Shown one piece after another: positions 33,784 through 43,702 of a stretch of 64,000 bases of DNA. The translations under genes were made by a program, and so were the position numbers. How positions within the stretch are numbered: the first letter of the stretch is position 1; every line of letters starts with the position of its first letter. This DNA is from Chitinophaga deserti (GTDB lineage: Bacteria; Bacteroidota; Bacteroidia; Chitinophagales; Chitinophagaceae): positions 1 to 64,000 of the forward strand of contig NZ_QFFK01000001.1 in assembly GCF_003149455.1 (NCBI RefSeq). The letters are read 5' to 3'. The notes below the pieces were generated by a model, which saw nothing but the letters and a program-made list of their open reading frames with translations, was not told the DNA's origin and ran no database searches.

Positions 33784-36700
33784 ATGAAACTACTTGTGTC
33801 CGGCAAAGCCATGCCACGTAAACGGCTCTTGCCTGCTAAACTATTACTCGTTATGAAATTAACGGCCATTTTGATGCTTGCGGCAGCCCTGCACGTCAGC
33901 GCCGCCGGCTTCTCCCAAACCATCACCCTCAGCAGGAAGAATGCACCGCTGGGCAGGATCTTTACGGAGATCCAGAAGCAGAGCGGGTACTCCCTCCTGT
34001 ACGACATGAAACTTATCCGCAGCGCCGCACCCGTTACCATCGACGTGCAGAACGCCACGGTAGAAGAAGTGCTGGACAAATGCCTGAAAGGCCACTCCCT
34101 TACCTACGTAATCCGGAATAATATCATCGTTATACAGGAGAAAGCAGTTACCGAAACCGCACCCGCAGCCATCCAGATTACCGGATCGGTGGCCGATGAA
34201 GCTGGTGCTCCCATCCCCGGCGCCACTGTGGAACTGCGTAACCTCCGCCGCGGCACCGTTACCGATGCACAGGGCCGCTTCAGGCTGGCTGATATACCTG
34301 CCGGCACGCATACCCTCCGCGTGAGCTTCCTCGGGTTCGAAGCGCAGGACAGCACCATACAGGCAGGTAACGAAGCGCTGAACATCTCATTCACACTCCG
34401 GCAGGGTGTGAACAAACTGAAGGAGCTGGTAGTGGTAACGGCACTCGGCATCCGCAAATCGGCCCGCAGCGTTACCTATAACGTACAAACCATTTCCGGC
34501 GGGGAACTGAACAATGTAAAAGACCCCAGTCTGGTGAATACCCTCACCGGCAAAGTGGCCGGTATGGCCGTGAGCAACAGTTCCTCCGGTCCGGGTGGTG
34601 CCACCAAAGTAGTAATGCGTGGAAACAAATCCATTTACGGCAATAACAACGCGCTGTTTGTGGTAGACGGTATCCCCCTGCCCGACCTCTTCACCCAGCA
34701 GAAAACCGACGGCTTCTCCGTACCCGGTGGCAGCGATGGTATTGCCAACATCAACCCCGACGATATTGAAAGCGTAACTGCACTTACCGGCGCTTCTTCC
34801 GCAGCGCTCTATGGCAGCCAGGCTGCTAACGGCGTTATCCTGCTTACCACCAAGAAAGGCCGCAGCGGAAAGCCCTCCGTGAATTATTCCCTCAATGCCA
34901 ATTACAGCAAGCCCCTCCTGCTGCCTGAGTTCCAGAGCAGCTACGGCGCCACGCCCACCGCAGGCTCTTTCTACAGCTGGGGCAACAAACAGGCCGCTAA
35001 TGCCGACAATAAGAGCTTTTTCCAGACAGGCAACAGCTATACCCATGCCATCAATATTTCTGCAGGCAACGAGCGCAGCCAGAACTATTTTTCCGCAGCA
35101 GCGGTAAACGCCACCGGCATCGTTCCTAAAAACACGTATGCCCGTTACAACTTCAGCGCCCGCCATACTACCAGTCTGCTCAACGACCGGCTGAACATTG
35201 ATGTAAGCGCACAGTACCTGAACATGGATCAGGACAATGTACCTGTACAGGGCCAGTACTACAACCCAATTGTGGGCGTGTACCTCTTCCCCCGTGCGCA
35301 TGACTTCAACAGCTTCCGGCAGTTCGAAGAATATAATGTGAACCGCAACTTCAATACCCAGCGCTGGCCTTATTCCGACCCGGGTATGATGCTGCAGAAC
35401 CCGTTCTGGGTAGTGAACCGCAATACCAACTCATTACAGCGCAACCGCTTCATCGGTTCCGTGGCTGCGAAGTATAGCATCACACCCTGGCTGAGCGTAA
35501 CCGGGCGTGCGAAGCACGACCGTACCAATGATGTGTATGAAGCACAGAGCTACGCATCCACCCCTAAATTCCTCGCGGGTGATAATGGCCGCTACGACAA
35601 AACGCGCTCCTTCGTACGGCAGACATATGCCGACATTCTCGTAACCGCACAACACCGTGCCGGTGATTTCTCCATCCAGGCCAATGTGGGCAGCAGTGTG
35701 CAGGATGTGGTAGATAACGCCACCGGCTGGAGTAATGGCTACCTCCTGCAGTTCGCGAACATGTTCACTTTCGCCAACATCGATTTTACCCGCTTTGCTC
35801 CTTTTGAAAAGAACGACCGGATACAGACACAGGCTGTATTTGCCACTGCACAACTGGGCTTCCGCGACATGCTGTATCTCGACGTAACGGCGAGGAACGA
35901 ATGGTCGTCTGCACTGGCATTCACCCAAAACCAATCTTACTTCTATCCATCTGCCGGCCTTTCTGCCGTGATCAGTGAAATGGTGAAACTCCCGCAGGCA
36001 ATATCGTTCCTGAAAGCGCGTACTTCACTCAGTGAAGTAGCCAACTCCATTCCCATTTATATTTCCATGCCCACCATCGCCCTTACTACCGGTGGTGCCA
36101 TTCAGGCCATCCATGCCAAACCTTTTGCAGAGATGAAGCCCGAGCGTACCCGCTCTTTCGAAGCCGGGCTGGATATGCGCTTCCTGAACGATAAGCTTTC
36201 ATTCTCCGCCACCTACTACAAATCATCTACCCGCAACCAGTATTTCAAAGTAGAGGTATCGCCCTCAGTTGGCTACAACGCATACTATGTGAATGCCGGC
36301 AACATCGAGAATAAAGGGATAGAAGCCAGTCTGGGTTACAACGGAAAGATCGGGCAGGTACAATGGAACAGCACGCTCAATTACGGGCTTAACCGCAATA
36401 AGGTGGTAGAGATGATGGATTACACCGATCCGTTCACCGGCACGCGGAGAACGCAGGAAGAATTTGTGGTGTCTGACTTTGCAGGGTACAGGCTCATCGT
36501 GCGCAAAGGCGGCAGCTATGGCGACATCTACGCAAAAGATGTGAAACGTACTGCAGACGGCACCATTGCGCTGAACGACAAAAACGTTCCCGAGATTGGA
36601 GAATACAAGAAAGTAGGCAATGCCAATCCCCGTTACCTCATGGGCTGGAACAACAGTTTTGGCTGGAAGCAGTTCCAGTTATCATTCCTGATCGATGCCC

Positions 36701-37125
36701 GCATTGGCGGCGAAGTAGTATCCACCACAGAGGCCATCATGGATAACTTCGGCGTATCGCAGCGTACAGCAGAAGCCCGGGATAATGGCGGAGTGAAAGT
36801 GGGAGATAAAACCGTGCCCGCGAAAGATTACTATCAAAGCATAACCGGCGCTACTTCATCGGCACTGGCGCTGTATACCTACAGCGCAACCAATGTACGC
36901 CTGCGCGAGCTTTCGCTGGGATATAGCATTCCAACGAAGGCATTGGGTAACAAAGTGCGCCAGCTGCAGCTTTCGCTCGTTGGCCGCAACCTGTGGCTCA
37001 TTCACAAGAAGGCGCCATACGATCCGGAGATCACCGCCTTTACCACTAACCAGTTCCAGGGTTATGATTACTTCGGTCTGCCCAGCCAGCGCAACATCGG
37101 GGCCAACCTGAAAGTTACCTTCTAA
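33784..37125 (+). CDS. SusC-family transporter with STN signalling domain
   Basis: About 1113 residues from ATG 33784; the longer upstream frame lacks a sensible start. A twin stretch of charged residues precedes the signal sequence (AILMLAAALHVSAAGFSQ). An STN (secretin/TonB short N-terminal) domain follows (IFTEIQKQSGYSLLYD ... VEEVLDKCLKGHSLTY), then a carboxypeptidase-like domain (GSVADEAGAPIPGATV), plug (ALTGASSAALYGSQAANGVI) and barrel ending NLKVTF. The STN domain is the partner of the FecR protein just upstream. Ligand unknown. Confidence 0.9.
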   Translation: MKLLVSGKAMPRKRLLPAKLLLVMKLTAILMLAAALHVSAAGFSQTITLSRKNAPLGRIFTEIQKQSGYSLLYDMKLIRSAAPVTIDVQNATVEEVLDKCLKGHSLTYVIRNNIIVIQEKAVTETAPAAIQITGSVADEAGAPIPGATVELRNLRRGTVTDAQGRFRLADIPAGTHTLRVSFLGFEAQDSTIQAGNEALNISFTLRQGVNKLKELVVVTALGIRKSARSVTYNVQTISGGELNNVKDPSLVNTLTGKVAGMAVSNSSSGPGGATKVVMRGNKSIYGNNNALFVVDGIPLPDLFTQQKTDGFSVPGGSDGIANINPDDIESVTALTGASSAALYGSQAANGVILLTTKKGRSGKPSVNYSLNANYSKPLLLPEFQSSYGATPTAGSFYSWGNKQAANADNKSFFQTGNSYTHAINISAGNERSQNYFSAAAVNATGIVPKNTYARYNFSARHTTSLLNDRLNIDVSAQYLNMDQDNVPVQGQYYNPIVGVYLFPRAHDFNSFRQFEEYNVNRNFNTQRWPYSDPGMMLQNPFWVVNRNTNSLQRNRFIGSVAAKYSITPWLSVTGRAKHDRTNDVYEAQSYASTPKFLAGDNGRYDKTRSFVRQTYADILVTAQHRAGDFSIQANVGSSVQDVVDNATGWSNGYLLQFANMFTFANIDFTRFAPFEKNDRIQTQAVFATAQLGFRDMLYLDVTARNEWSSALAFTQNQSYFYPSAGLSAVISEMVKLPQAISFLKARTSLSEVANSIPIYISMPTIALTTGGAIQAIHAKPFAEMKPERTRSFEAGLDMRFLNDKLSFSATYYKSSTRNQYFKVEVSPSVGYNAYYVNAGNIENKGIEASLGYNGKIGQVQWNSTLNYGLNRNKVVEMMDYTDPFTGTRRTQEEFVVSDFAGYRLIVRKGGSYGDIYAKDVKRTADGTIALNDKNVPEIGEYKKVGNANPRYLMGWNNSFGWKQFQLSFLIDARIGGEVVSTTEAIMDNFGVSQRTAEARDNGGVKVGDKTVPAKDYYQSITGATSSALALYTYSATNVRLRELSLGYSIPTKALGNKVRQLQLSLVGRNLWLIHKKAPYDPEITAFTTNQFQGYDYFGLPSQRNIGANLKVTF

Positions 37126-37149
37126 TGCTCACCGCAAAAGCACAACAAC

Positions 37150-38742
37150 ATGAAAAGTATCCAATCCATATATAAACTATTGCCCGCCGCAGCGCTGGGG
37201 CTTTTCCTCACCGGACAAACGGCCTGCACCAAAAACTTTGAGTCATTCAACACCAACCCAAATGAGTTAACCGATTCATTATTGAAATACGATTATAAAT
37301 ATGTGGGCGCGTTCATTCCTGGCATGCTCACCAGTATTTACAGTACGGTAGACTGGCAGTACCAGCTGCAGCAAAACCTCAATGCCGATATCTATTCCGG
37401 TTTCATGGGTATCCCTACTCCCTTTAACAGCGGCAAGAACAACTCCAACTATTTCATGATGGACTGGAACAACTGGGTGTTCAAAGTTCCGTTTGATAAC
37501 GTTATGAGTGGCTGGAAGCTGGTAAAGGAGCGTGGAGAAACCACGCGCCCGGATCTCTTTGCCGTGGCCACTATCATTAAAGTAGCGGCCATGCACCGCG
37601 TTACCGATGTATTCGGCCCTATACCCTACAGTAAATTTGGCGCAGGAGGCTTCTCCACGCCCTACGACAGCCAGGAAAGCGTATACAACGCCTTCTTCAC
37701 GGAGCTGGATCAGGCAATAGCCTCGCTTACTACATTCGATAAAAACAATCCCGGAGGTAAAGCGCAGCTGAAGCCTTTCGATCTTGTTTACGGAGGTGAA
37801 TATGCTAACTGGATACGCCTTGCCAATTCCCTGAAGCTGCGGCTTGCCATGCGGTTGTACTATGCCAAACCACAGGTAGCCAAAACAAAAGCAGAGGAAG
37901 CAGTTGCCAATGAATACGGTGTACTCACCACCAACGCACAGAACGCCATGGTACGTTCAGGTGGTGGCATCACGGTTAGCAATTCGCTGTACGTGATCAG
38001 CCAGGAATACAATGATATACGGATGGGCGCTCCCATGGAATCGTTCCTTAAAGGGTACAGTGATCCCCGTCTGCCGAAATACTTCCGTGCTTCTGCGCTC
38101 GCGGGCAATCCGTTCAAAGGTGTCCGTAACGGGATCGACATCAAGGTGAAGACGGATTATGAAACCTTCTCCCCTCTCAACATCGAGCGCAGCACGCCCA
38201 TCCGTGTGATGGCCGCTTCCGAGATGTTTTTCCTCCGGGCAGAAGGTGCGCTTCGTGGCTGGGATATGAAAGGCACGGCTAAAGCTATGTATGAAGAAGG
38301 TATCCGCACTTCCTTCGCACAGTATGATGCAGGGGATGCTTCGGCATATATCGCCAACAGCACCGCCAAACCCGCAGTATATACTGACCCTGTGAATGCA
38401 GAAAACAACGTAGCGGTGACCGATGCATTCCTCAGCACTGTAACCATAGCCTGGAACGATGGGGATAATGTGGAAAGAAAACTGGAAAGGATCATTACCC
38501 AGAAATGGATCAGCCTCTTCCCTGATGGGCAGGAGGCATGGACGGAGTTCCGCCGTACGGGATATCCCAAACTCTGGCCTGTGGTAGTTAATCTTAGCGG
38601 GGGCACGGTACCCGGTTTCATCAACCGCCTGCCTTTCCCGCCCGACGAATATAAGAACAACAAAGACGAGACCACCAAAGCCGCCGCCCTCCTGAACGGA
38701 GCGGATAACCCCGGCACGAAGCTCTGGTGGCAACGCCCCTGA
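37150..38742 (+). CDS. SusD-like surface lipoprotein (SusD_2 type)
   Basis: A 530-residue lipoprotein. The signal ends at a Cys in TGQTAC, followed by the NTNPNELTD motif typical of the SusD-like family 2. KVAAMHRVTDVFGPIPYSKF and the C-terminal EAWTEFRRTGYPKLWP fit the same group. It pairs with the STN-SusC 24 bases upstream. No glycosidase is in this transcript, so the substrate cannot be inferred; SusD_2 proteins are often not polysaccharide-specific. Confidence 0.88.
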   Translation: MKSIQSIYKLLPAAALGLFLTGQTACTKNFESFNTNPNELTDSLLKYDYKYVGAFIPGMLTSIYSTVDWQYQLQQNLNADIYSGFMGIPTPFNSGKNNSNYFMMDWNNWVFKVPFDNVMSGWKLVKERGETTRPDLFAVATIIKVAAMHRVTDVFGPIPYSKFGAGGFSTPYDSQESVYNAFFTELDQAIASLTTFDKNNPGGKAQLKPFDLVYGGEYANWIRLANSLKLRLAMRLYYAKPQVAKTKAEEAVANEYGVLTTNAQNAMVRSGGGITVSNSLYVISQEYNDIRMGAPMESFLKGYSDPRLPKYFRASALAGNPFKGVRNGIDIKVKTDYETFSPLNIERSTPIRVMAASEMFFLRAEGALRGWDMKGTAKAMYEEGIRTSFAQYDAGDASAYIANSTAKPAVYTDPVNAENNVAVTDAFLSTVTIAWNDGDNVERKLERIITQKWISLFPDGQEAWTEFRRTGYPKLWPVVVNLSGGTVPGFINRLPFPPDEYKNNKDETTKAAALLNGADNPGTKLWWQRP

Positions 38743-38770
38743 TGAATATTATGCTTATGGAAACCTTGCG

Positions 38771-38800
38771 AGGGCCGGCGAAAGCCGGCCCTTTCTTATT
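38771..38800 (+). terminator. Strong terminator after susCD
   Basis: A perfect nine-base stem AGGGCCGGC / GCCGGCCCT with a GAAA loop, followed by TTCTTATTT. It separates the rightward susCD unit from the leftward pair of membrane protein genes, whose last gene ends at 38796. Confidence 0.9.
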
Positions 38801-39149
38801 TCGGCTGTACCCGTAAAAGGTATTGCCCGGTTATGTGATAACAGATGCCTCCCGCGAAGTAAACCACTGCATCCCAGCCATCGGCCGTATAAGCGGGAGA
38901 AAAATGCGGCACCACCACTTCCATGACCAACGATACATATGCGGAGATAAACAGGATCCAGGAGAAGGGATACCTGAAAGAGGGATCCTGCACGAGGAAG
39001 CGGCGGGTGAACAGCAGGGCGATGTGGATCATCACCGGCACGGCCAGCAGATCGGTAAGGTAACCGTTGAGAATGGGAATGGGGTAACCGAGGGCGCGGA
39101 ACCCGTGGATGATGCTCCATCCAATGGCGGATGTAATGAACAGCCGCAT
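38796..39149 (-). CDS. Small polytopic membrane protein, unknown
   Basis: A 117-residue protein with about four hydrophobic segments (around residues 3-22, 32-50, 60-78, 90-110). The start MRLFITSAIGWSIIHGFRALGYP is well placed. No family is recognised; the size and hydrophobicity recall small DoxX-like or CPBP-like proteins without diagnostic motifs. It follows the 63-residue gene with one base between, so the two are one unit. Confidence 0.6.
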   Translation of the reverse strand: MRLFITSAIGWSIIHGFRALGYPIPILNGYLTDLLAVPVMIHIALLFTRRFLVQDPSFRYPFSWILFISAYVSLVMEVVVPHFSPAYTADGWDAVVYFAGGICYHITGQYLLRVQPK

Positions 39150-39150
39150 A

Positions 39151-39342
39151 TCAGACTACGAAAATTATCACGGCCGCCAGGGAAACAGATACCAGCAGGG
39201 CAAGGATACCGAAGAGGTAGAAAGCACTATCTTTCAACGTTCTGGCCACCGGCCCGTCTGTAGGCTTCAGGGGCAGAAACATCTCCCGGATACCCTGAAA
39301 CCACGATCTCCCCGACTGTTGCTGTTCAGTAGTTTGTTCCAT
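39151..39342 (-). CDS. Small single-pass membrane protein, unknown
   Basis: A 63-residue protein: polar N-terminus (MEQTTEQQQSGRSW), a middle part with LKPTDGPVARTLKDS, and one C-terminal membrane helix (FGILALLVSVSLAAVIIFVV). It begins 85 bases from the divergent TetR gene, whose operator-like repeats lie in between, so it is a likely TetR target. Confidence 0.55.
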   Translation of the reverse strand: MEQTTEQQQSGRSWFQGIREMFLPLKPTDGPVARTLKDSAFYLFGILALLVSVSLAAVIIFVV

Positions 39343-39352
39343 TTTTCAGTTA

Positions 39353-39385
39353 TTTAGAACAAATGTACTACCCGTTTAGAACAAA
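39353..39385. repeat. Direct repeats TTTAGAACAAA, candidate TetR operator
   Basis: The 11-mer occurs at 39353-39363 and 39375-39385, 22 bases (two helical turns) apart, between the divergent membrane-protein and TetR genes. On the minus strand TACATTTG (39360-39367) matches the -7 box for the leftward gene and overlaps the first repeat. Binding there would block that promoter. Confidence 0.5.
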
Positions 39386-39433
39386 AGACCTAATCTAAAT
39401 CAGTTTTCCAAAGAAAGGTGGGTATATTTGTGG

Positions 39434-40036
39434 ATGGATACGAAAGCGAAGATTCTGCAGACCGCATTGGATTTGTATAATGAGAAGGGCATCCACACCA
39501 TTACCAGCCGCCATATTGCGGCGGAAATGGGCATCAGCGCAGGGAACCTGCATTATCACTTCCGGCACACGGATGATATCATTACCGCACTCTATGAAGC
39601 ACTTGCCGCAGGTATGGATGCACTTATGGCCGGCGTAGAAGCCGCAGCATCCGCCCGTCCTAAGGATCTGCTTGTTTTCGCCGGACAATCGTTTGCCGTT
39701 CTCTATAAATACCGCTTCATCTTCCTTCATTTCCCGGAAATAGGCATGCGCATACCCGATATCAAAAAGAAGTATCACATACTGGTGAAGCGCAGGGAGA
39801 AAGAGTTTATGGGCTTATTCGGCAAGTGGCAGGAGAAAGGGATTTTCCGGAAAGGGTTTCCTGAGCCTGTGCTGCAGGAGCTGGTTACGCAGATCTTCCT
39901 GGTGGGGGATTATTGGTTAGCTCACAACGAGCTTACGCAACGGCTGAAAGGAAAACAGGCGGAGCAGGCGTATACGAATGTGTTTCAGGGTCTTTTATGG
40001 CCATACCTGACAGAGAAAGGGTTGAAGCAGTTATAA
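39434..40036 (+). CDS. TetR-family regulator
   Basis: 200 residues from ATG 39434 (MDTKAKILQTALDLYNEKG). The N-terminal helix-turn-helix spans about 8-50 (ITSRHIAAEMGISAGNLHYH), followed by a helical ligand-binding domain (VLYKYRFIFLHFPEIG and onward). A TATATTTG box at 39423-39430 lies almost on the start codon, so the mRNA may be leaderless. It probably regulates the divergent membrane protein pair and itself. Confidence 0.88.
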   Translation: MDTKAKILQTALDLYNEKGIHTITSRHIAAEMGISAGNLHYHFRHTDDIITALYEALAAGMDALMAGVEAAASARPKDLLVFAGQSFAVLYKYRFIFLHFPEIGMRIPDIKKKYHILVKRREKEFMGLFGKWQEKGIFRKGFPEPVLQELVTQIFLVGDYWLAHNELTQRLKGKQAEQAYTNVFQGLLWPYLTEKGLKQL

Positions 40037-40063
40037 ATCAGCCTGCGCTATCACTTCCAATAA

Positions 40064-40969
40064 TTACATCCACCCCGCCTGCCGCATCCAAAAGAGGCAG
40101 CGGCCGAACCATTCATCGAAGGCCGGTTCTTTTAAAAAGCCGTGCTCCCCTTTCTGATAAATATGCAGCGATGCGGGAATCTTATGGTTCCGGAGGGCCT
40201 GATAGAAATACAGGCTGTTCTTTTCATCCACCACTGTATCATCTCCCGCATGCACGAGGAAAGCTGGCGGAGTTTTATCACTTACCTGCAACTCATTGGA
40301 GAACCAGCGCACCTTTTCAGGAGCTGGTGTTGTACCCAGCAGATTCTTCCTGGAACCCGCATGGCCAATACTGTCCGTGAAACTGATTACAGGATTCACC
40401 AGCAGCATAAAACCAGGCAGCAGGGAAGTACCCAATTTGTTTCTGATAACGGCCTGTTCAAAGTGCGTACCTGCGGTAGCTGCCAGATGTCCGCCAGCAG
40501 AAAAGCCCATGATGCCGATCTTCTTTTCATCTATCCCCCATTCCTTAGCACGCTCCCGCACAATGCGGATAGCCTCCTGTGCATCCTGTAAAGGGGCTAA
40601 CGAAGGCTCGCGCATCAGTGAAGCTGCCGGCAGCCGGTATTTCAATACGAAAGCAGTAACGCCCTCTTTCGTAAATGCTTTGGCAACATCAGTCCCTTCC
40701 CGGCTCATCAGTAATACACCATATCCCCCACCCGGACAAATAATCACCGCCGTGCCATTGGCTTTCCCTGCTTCAGGAAGGAACACTTCCAGTGTAGGCT
40801 GCGTGATGTTGGACACCAGCAATCCCACCGTTTTATCCGTGCGCACATTTTCCTTTGCCGTTGCCGCAGCGGGCAACATATGAGGGGGCGTACCGCCATG
40901 CAGGAGAATCGTTTCCTGCGCGGCAGTAGCCATCGACAGCAACAGTAATAAACCGGTTATTCTTAGCAT
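40064..40969 (-). CDS. Secreted alpha/beta hydrolase (acetyl esterase type)
   Basis: A 301-residue protein with a signal peptide (ITGLLLLLSMATAAQ). The oxyanion motif is GGGYG, the nucleophile elbow is GFSAGGHLA, the acid is in VHAGDDTVVD and the His in GEHGF. This matches the BD-FAE/acetylxylan esterase group of Bacteroidota, which removes acyl groups from plant cell wall glycans. Its start lies directly against the stop of the GH78 gene, and it probably works with it on decorated pectic or rhamnose-rich glycans. Confidence 0.85.
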   Translation of the reverse strand: MLRITGLLLLLSMATAAQETILLHGGTPPHMLPAAATAKENVRTDKTVGLLVSNITQPTLEVFLPEAGKANGTAVIICPGGGYGVLLMSREGTDVAKAFTKEGVTAFVLKYRLPAASLMREPSLAPLQDAQEAIRIVRERAKEWGIDEKKIGIMGFSAGGHLAATAGTHFEQAVIRNKLGTSLLPGFMLLVNPVISFTDSIGHAGSRKNLLGTTPAPEKVRWFSNELQVSDKTPPAFLVHAGDDTVVDEKNSLYFYQALRNHKIPASLHIYQKGEHGFLKEPAFDEWFGRCLFWMRQAGWM

Positions 40970-43702
40970 TTACTTACCTGATGTTGTGAACACATAATTC
41001 CCGGAACCTACGGCAAACACAGCATTACTGCCTTCTGTATGTAACGGCTGCATCACTTTCCCGCTTTCCTTCACCATGCTCCCATACTTCAGGGGAATAT
41101 AAACTTCCGCCGTGGTATTACCCGGGATGCTGGTAGTAAGCGTAAATATGCCATTCCTGATGTTCCAGCCGCTGCTGATTGTACCATACATGCTGCGCAG
41201 GTGCCCTTTGGCGGAAGTGAGGTCGCCCGCAGGCTGCGGACGGATAATGATTTTCCTGAAGCCCGGTGCAGCTGCGTTAATGCCCAGCAGGGAGCGGTAG
41301 AACCACTCTCCGATGGAGCCATACATAGGATGATTCTGGGAAAAGGTGTTATCTGAATACTTCCAGGTTTCCCACAACGTGGTGGCCCCGCTTTCGATCA
41401 TATGCCCCCAACCTGGATAAGTACGCTGGTTGGCGATGCGGTAAGCCACTTCGTTCTGATCCTGCTCACGCAGTACATCAAACATCATTTTGGTACCGAA
41501 GATGCCGGTGGACAGATGATGATCTTTTTTGCTGATAGCGTTCAATAATGCTTCGCGTGCTTTCCCTTCTTCGCCTTCATCCAATATATCCGACCAAAGG
41601 CCCATGGACTGCGCGGTTTGTGTACCTGTGCGGAACTGGCCTGTGGACGACTGATAGAATTTATTCTTTATCGCTAAGCGGATATCGTTGCTCAGCTTGG
41701 TGTATTCCGCAACATCAGCTGGTTTCTCCAGTATCCCCGCGAAGTCTGCCATTACTTTGGCGCTGAGAAAATAAAAGAGTGATGCGGTGAGAGGAATCTC
41801 CCGGTCGTCCAGTGCTTCATGATCACCAAGGTCTTCTTTATCGAACAGGTGATTTTTTGCACGGGACTGCAGGAATTTTATCAACCGTTGCATGGCAGGA
41901 TAATTCACTTCCACAATGCGCTTATCTCCATAAAAATCATACACTCTTTTGATCAGGAAGGGGTACCCTGCCTGCCAGCCCATAGGGCCGGAACCATCAC
42001 CCGGACCGGAATCTTCAATACCAACATAAGGTGCAGTTTCAGTAATCCCACCCTCAGGACGCTGAGCATCCACATGATCGCGAAGGGTTTTGGTATAGAA
42101 GCCCGGCATCTGGAAATGATACATGAATGACCCCGCGCTGCAAAGGATATCTCCGGCATACGCCAGCTTCTCGCGTGCAGGGCAATCGGATTGTACGCTG
42201 AACACATTGCTCAGGAAAGTATTTTGAATAACGGTATCCAGCCGGTTCAGCATGGCATTGGAACTGGTGAAGCTACCGGCAGTTTGGAGGTCAGCACTGA
42301 GGCGGAGACCGTCGATATCGTTTACACCAGGCTTGCCGGGCCAGCCGGTGATCTCTACGAACCGGAACCCATGGAAGGTGAAGCGGGGCGTCCAGGTTTC
42401 TTTGCCTTCTCCTTTAAGGGTGTAACGGTCTTCCTGCCAGGCGATGTGCGGAGCACCGGGGCCACCGTTACCGCCTTTGATTTGTCCCGCTACAGCGGTC
42501 ATTACATTCACGTTGCCATCTTTCAGCGTGTCTTCCCCATATCGCAATATTACCTGCCGGCCAGCGGGGCCCTGTACGCGGAGGCGCACTATACCGGCGA
42601 AGTTCTGTCCCATATCCACGAGGAAAGTGCCGGGCTTCACTTCTTTAACGCTCCGTGGACGAAGGGTTTTCGTGATGCGGATGGGAGGCTGTACCTGCGC
42701 CAGCATTTCCCCTTCAGGCCCCTTCACTACAGTGGCGCTGGTCCAGTTGCCGGAAGGGTTGCTTGCAGCCCAGTTCTTTATTTCGCGGCGGGCATCATAA
42801 TGTTCGCCAAGGTATACGTTATTACGGACTACCGGGCCGGGAGCAGTTTGCCAGGAGGCGTCAGTAGCAATTACTTCCGATTTACCACTGGCGTAGGTAA
42901 CACGGATCATGGCTTTGGTGCAGGGGCGGCCGGTGGTGAGGAAATCCCGCCAGTTACGGGAGCCCCACATCTTCAAAGGCAGCGGATTATACCAACCGTT
43001 GCCAACCATAATACCGGCCACGTTCTGCCCGGGCTTCATCAGCGGGGTGATATCGTGTACGGCATAAAGCACGGATTTATGGTAGGTAGTCCACCCCGGG
43101 TCGAGCACCTGTGTGCCTACTTTTAGTCCGTTGATGTATGCTTCGTAATAACCCGCACCGCTGATGTACAGCCGGGCGGAAACGATCTTTCCTGTTGCGG
43201 GGAAGCTTTTGCGGAAGAGGGGCATGGGATCGTCTTTGAAGAAATCTTCCGGCCTTGCAGGTATTTTACTGCCATCACCGATCCATGTGCCGGTCCAGTC
43301 GACCGGTGCCATAATACCCGTTTCGAACCAGCCGGGGGCGCTCCATGCGGATGCTTTCCCGTCTGCGCCGTATATTCTCACTTTCCACCAATACCGTGTA
43401 AAGGATTGCAGCGGTGTGCCATCGATAGCGATGTGTATATTATCAGGGGAACGCACTTTCCCTGACTTCCAGATATCGCCATTACCATTGGCGGTTGAAC
43501 TAACCAATATTTCATACGCGGTTTGACGGAGATTGCGGCCGGTACCAGTCACCATCCAGCTAAGGCGCGGCCTTGCAGCATCAATACCCAGCGGGTTTTG
43601 CCGGTACTCGCAGGTGAGCTGTGCGGGTGCTATGGCGGGCGTTTGGGCCTGCGTTGCGCCTGCAATCAGCAGCAGCGCCAGTATCATCCTTTTCAGTTGC
43701 AT
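40970..43702 (-). CDS. GH78 alpha-L-rhamnosidase
   Basis: A 910-residue secreted enzyme with a signal peptide (RMILALLLIAGATQA). It has an Ig-like N-terminal domain (YEILVSSTANGNG), the Bac_rhamnosid N domain (GYYEAYINGLKVGTQVLDPG, around 175-195), the (alpha/alpha)6 catalytic barrel with SDCPAREKLAYAGD and GATTLWETW, and a C-terminal beta domain. It hydrolyses terminal alpha-L-rhamnose. It sits between GH43 and the esterase with no gaps, an obvious operon for a rhamnose- and arabinose/xylose-bearing polysaccharide. Confidence 0.92.
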   Translation of the reverse strand: MQLKRMILALLLIAGATQAQTPAIAPAQLTCEYRQNPLGIDAARPRLSWMVTGTGRNLRQTAYEILVSSTANGNGDIWKSGKVRSPDNIHIAIDGTPLQSFTRYWWKVRIYGADGKASAWSAPGWFETGIMAPVDWTGTWIGDGSKIPARPEDFFKDDPMPLFRKSFPATGKIVSARLYISGAGYYEAYINGLKVGTQVLDPGWTTYHKSVLYAVHDITPLMKPGQNVAGIMVGNGWYNPLPLKMWGSRNWRDFLTTGRPCTKAMIRVTYASGKSEVIATDASWQTAPGPVVRNNVYLGEHYDARREIKNWAASNPSGNWTSATVVKGPEGEMLAQVQPPIRITKTLRPRSVKEVKPGTFLVDMGQNFAGIVRLRVQGPAGRQVILRYGEDTLKDGNVNVMTAVAGQIKGGNGGPGAPHIAWQEDRYTLKGEGKETWTPRFTFHGFRFVEITGWPGKPGVNDIDGLRLSADLQTAGSFTSSNAMLNRLDTVIQNTFLSNVFSVQSDCPAREKLAYAGDILCSAGSFMYHFQMPGFYTKTLRDHVDAQRPEGGITETAPYVGIEDSGPGDGSGPMGWQAGYPFLIKRVYDFYGDKRIVEVNYPAMQRLIKFLQSRAKNHLFDKEDLGDHEALDDREIPLTASLFYFLSAKVMADFAGILEKPADVAEYTKLSNDIRLAIKNKFYQSSTGQFRTGTQTAQSMGLWSDILDEGEEGKAREALLNAISKKDHHLSTGIFGTKMMFDVLREQDQNEVAYRIANQRTYPGWGHMIESGATTLWETWKYSDNTFSQNHPMYGSIGEWFYRSLLGINAAAPGFRKIIIRPQPAGDLTSAKGHLRSMYGTISSGWNIRNGIFTLTTSIPGNTTAEVYIPLKYGSMVKESGKVMQPLHTEGSNAVFAVGSGNYVFTTSGK

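Noticed and set aside
34387..35301. 304-codon minus-strand frame
   Set aside because: Antisense to the STN-SusC gene; repetitive Val/Gly/Ala composition without any domain.
42191..43126. 311-codon plus-strand frame
   Set aside because: Antisense shadow of the GH78 rhamnosidase gene.
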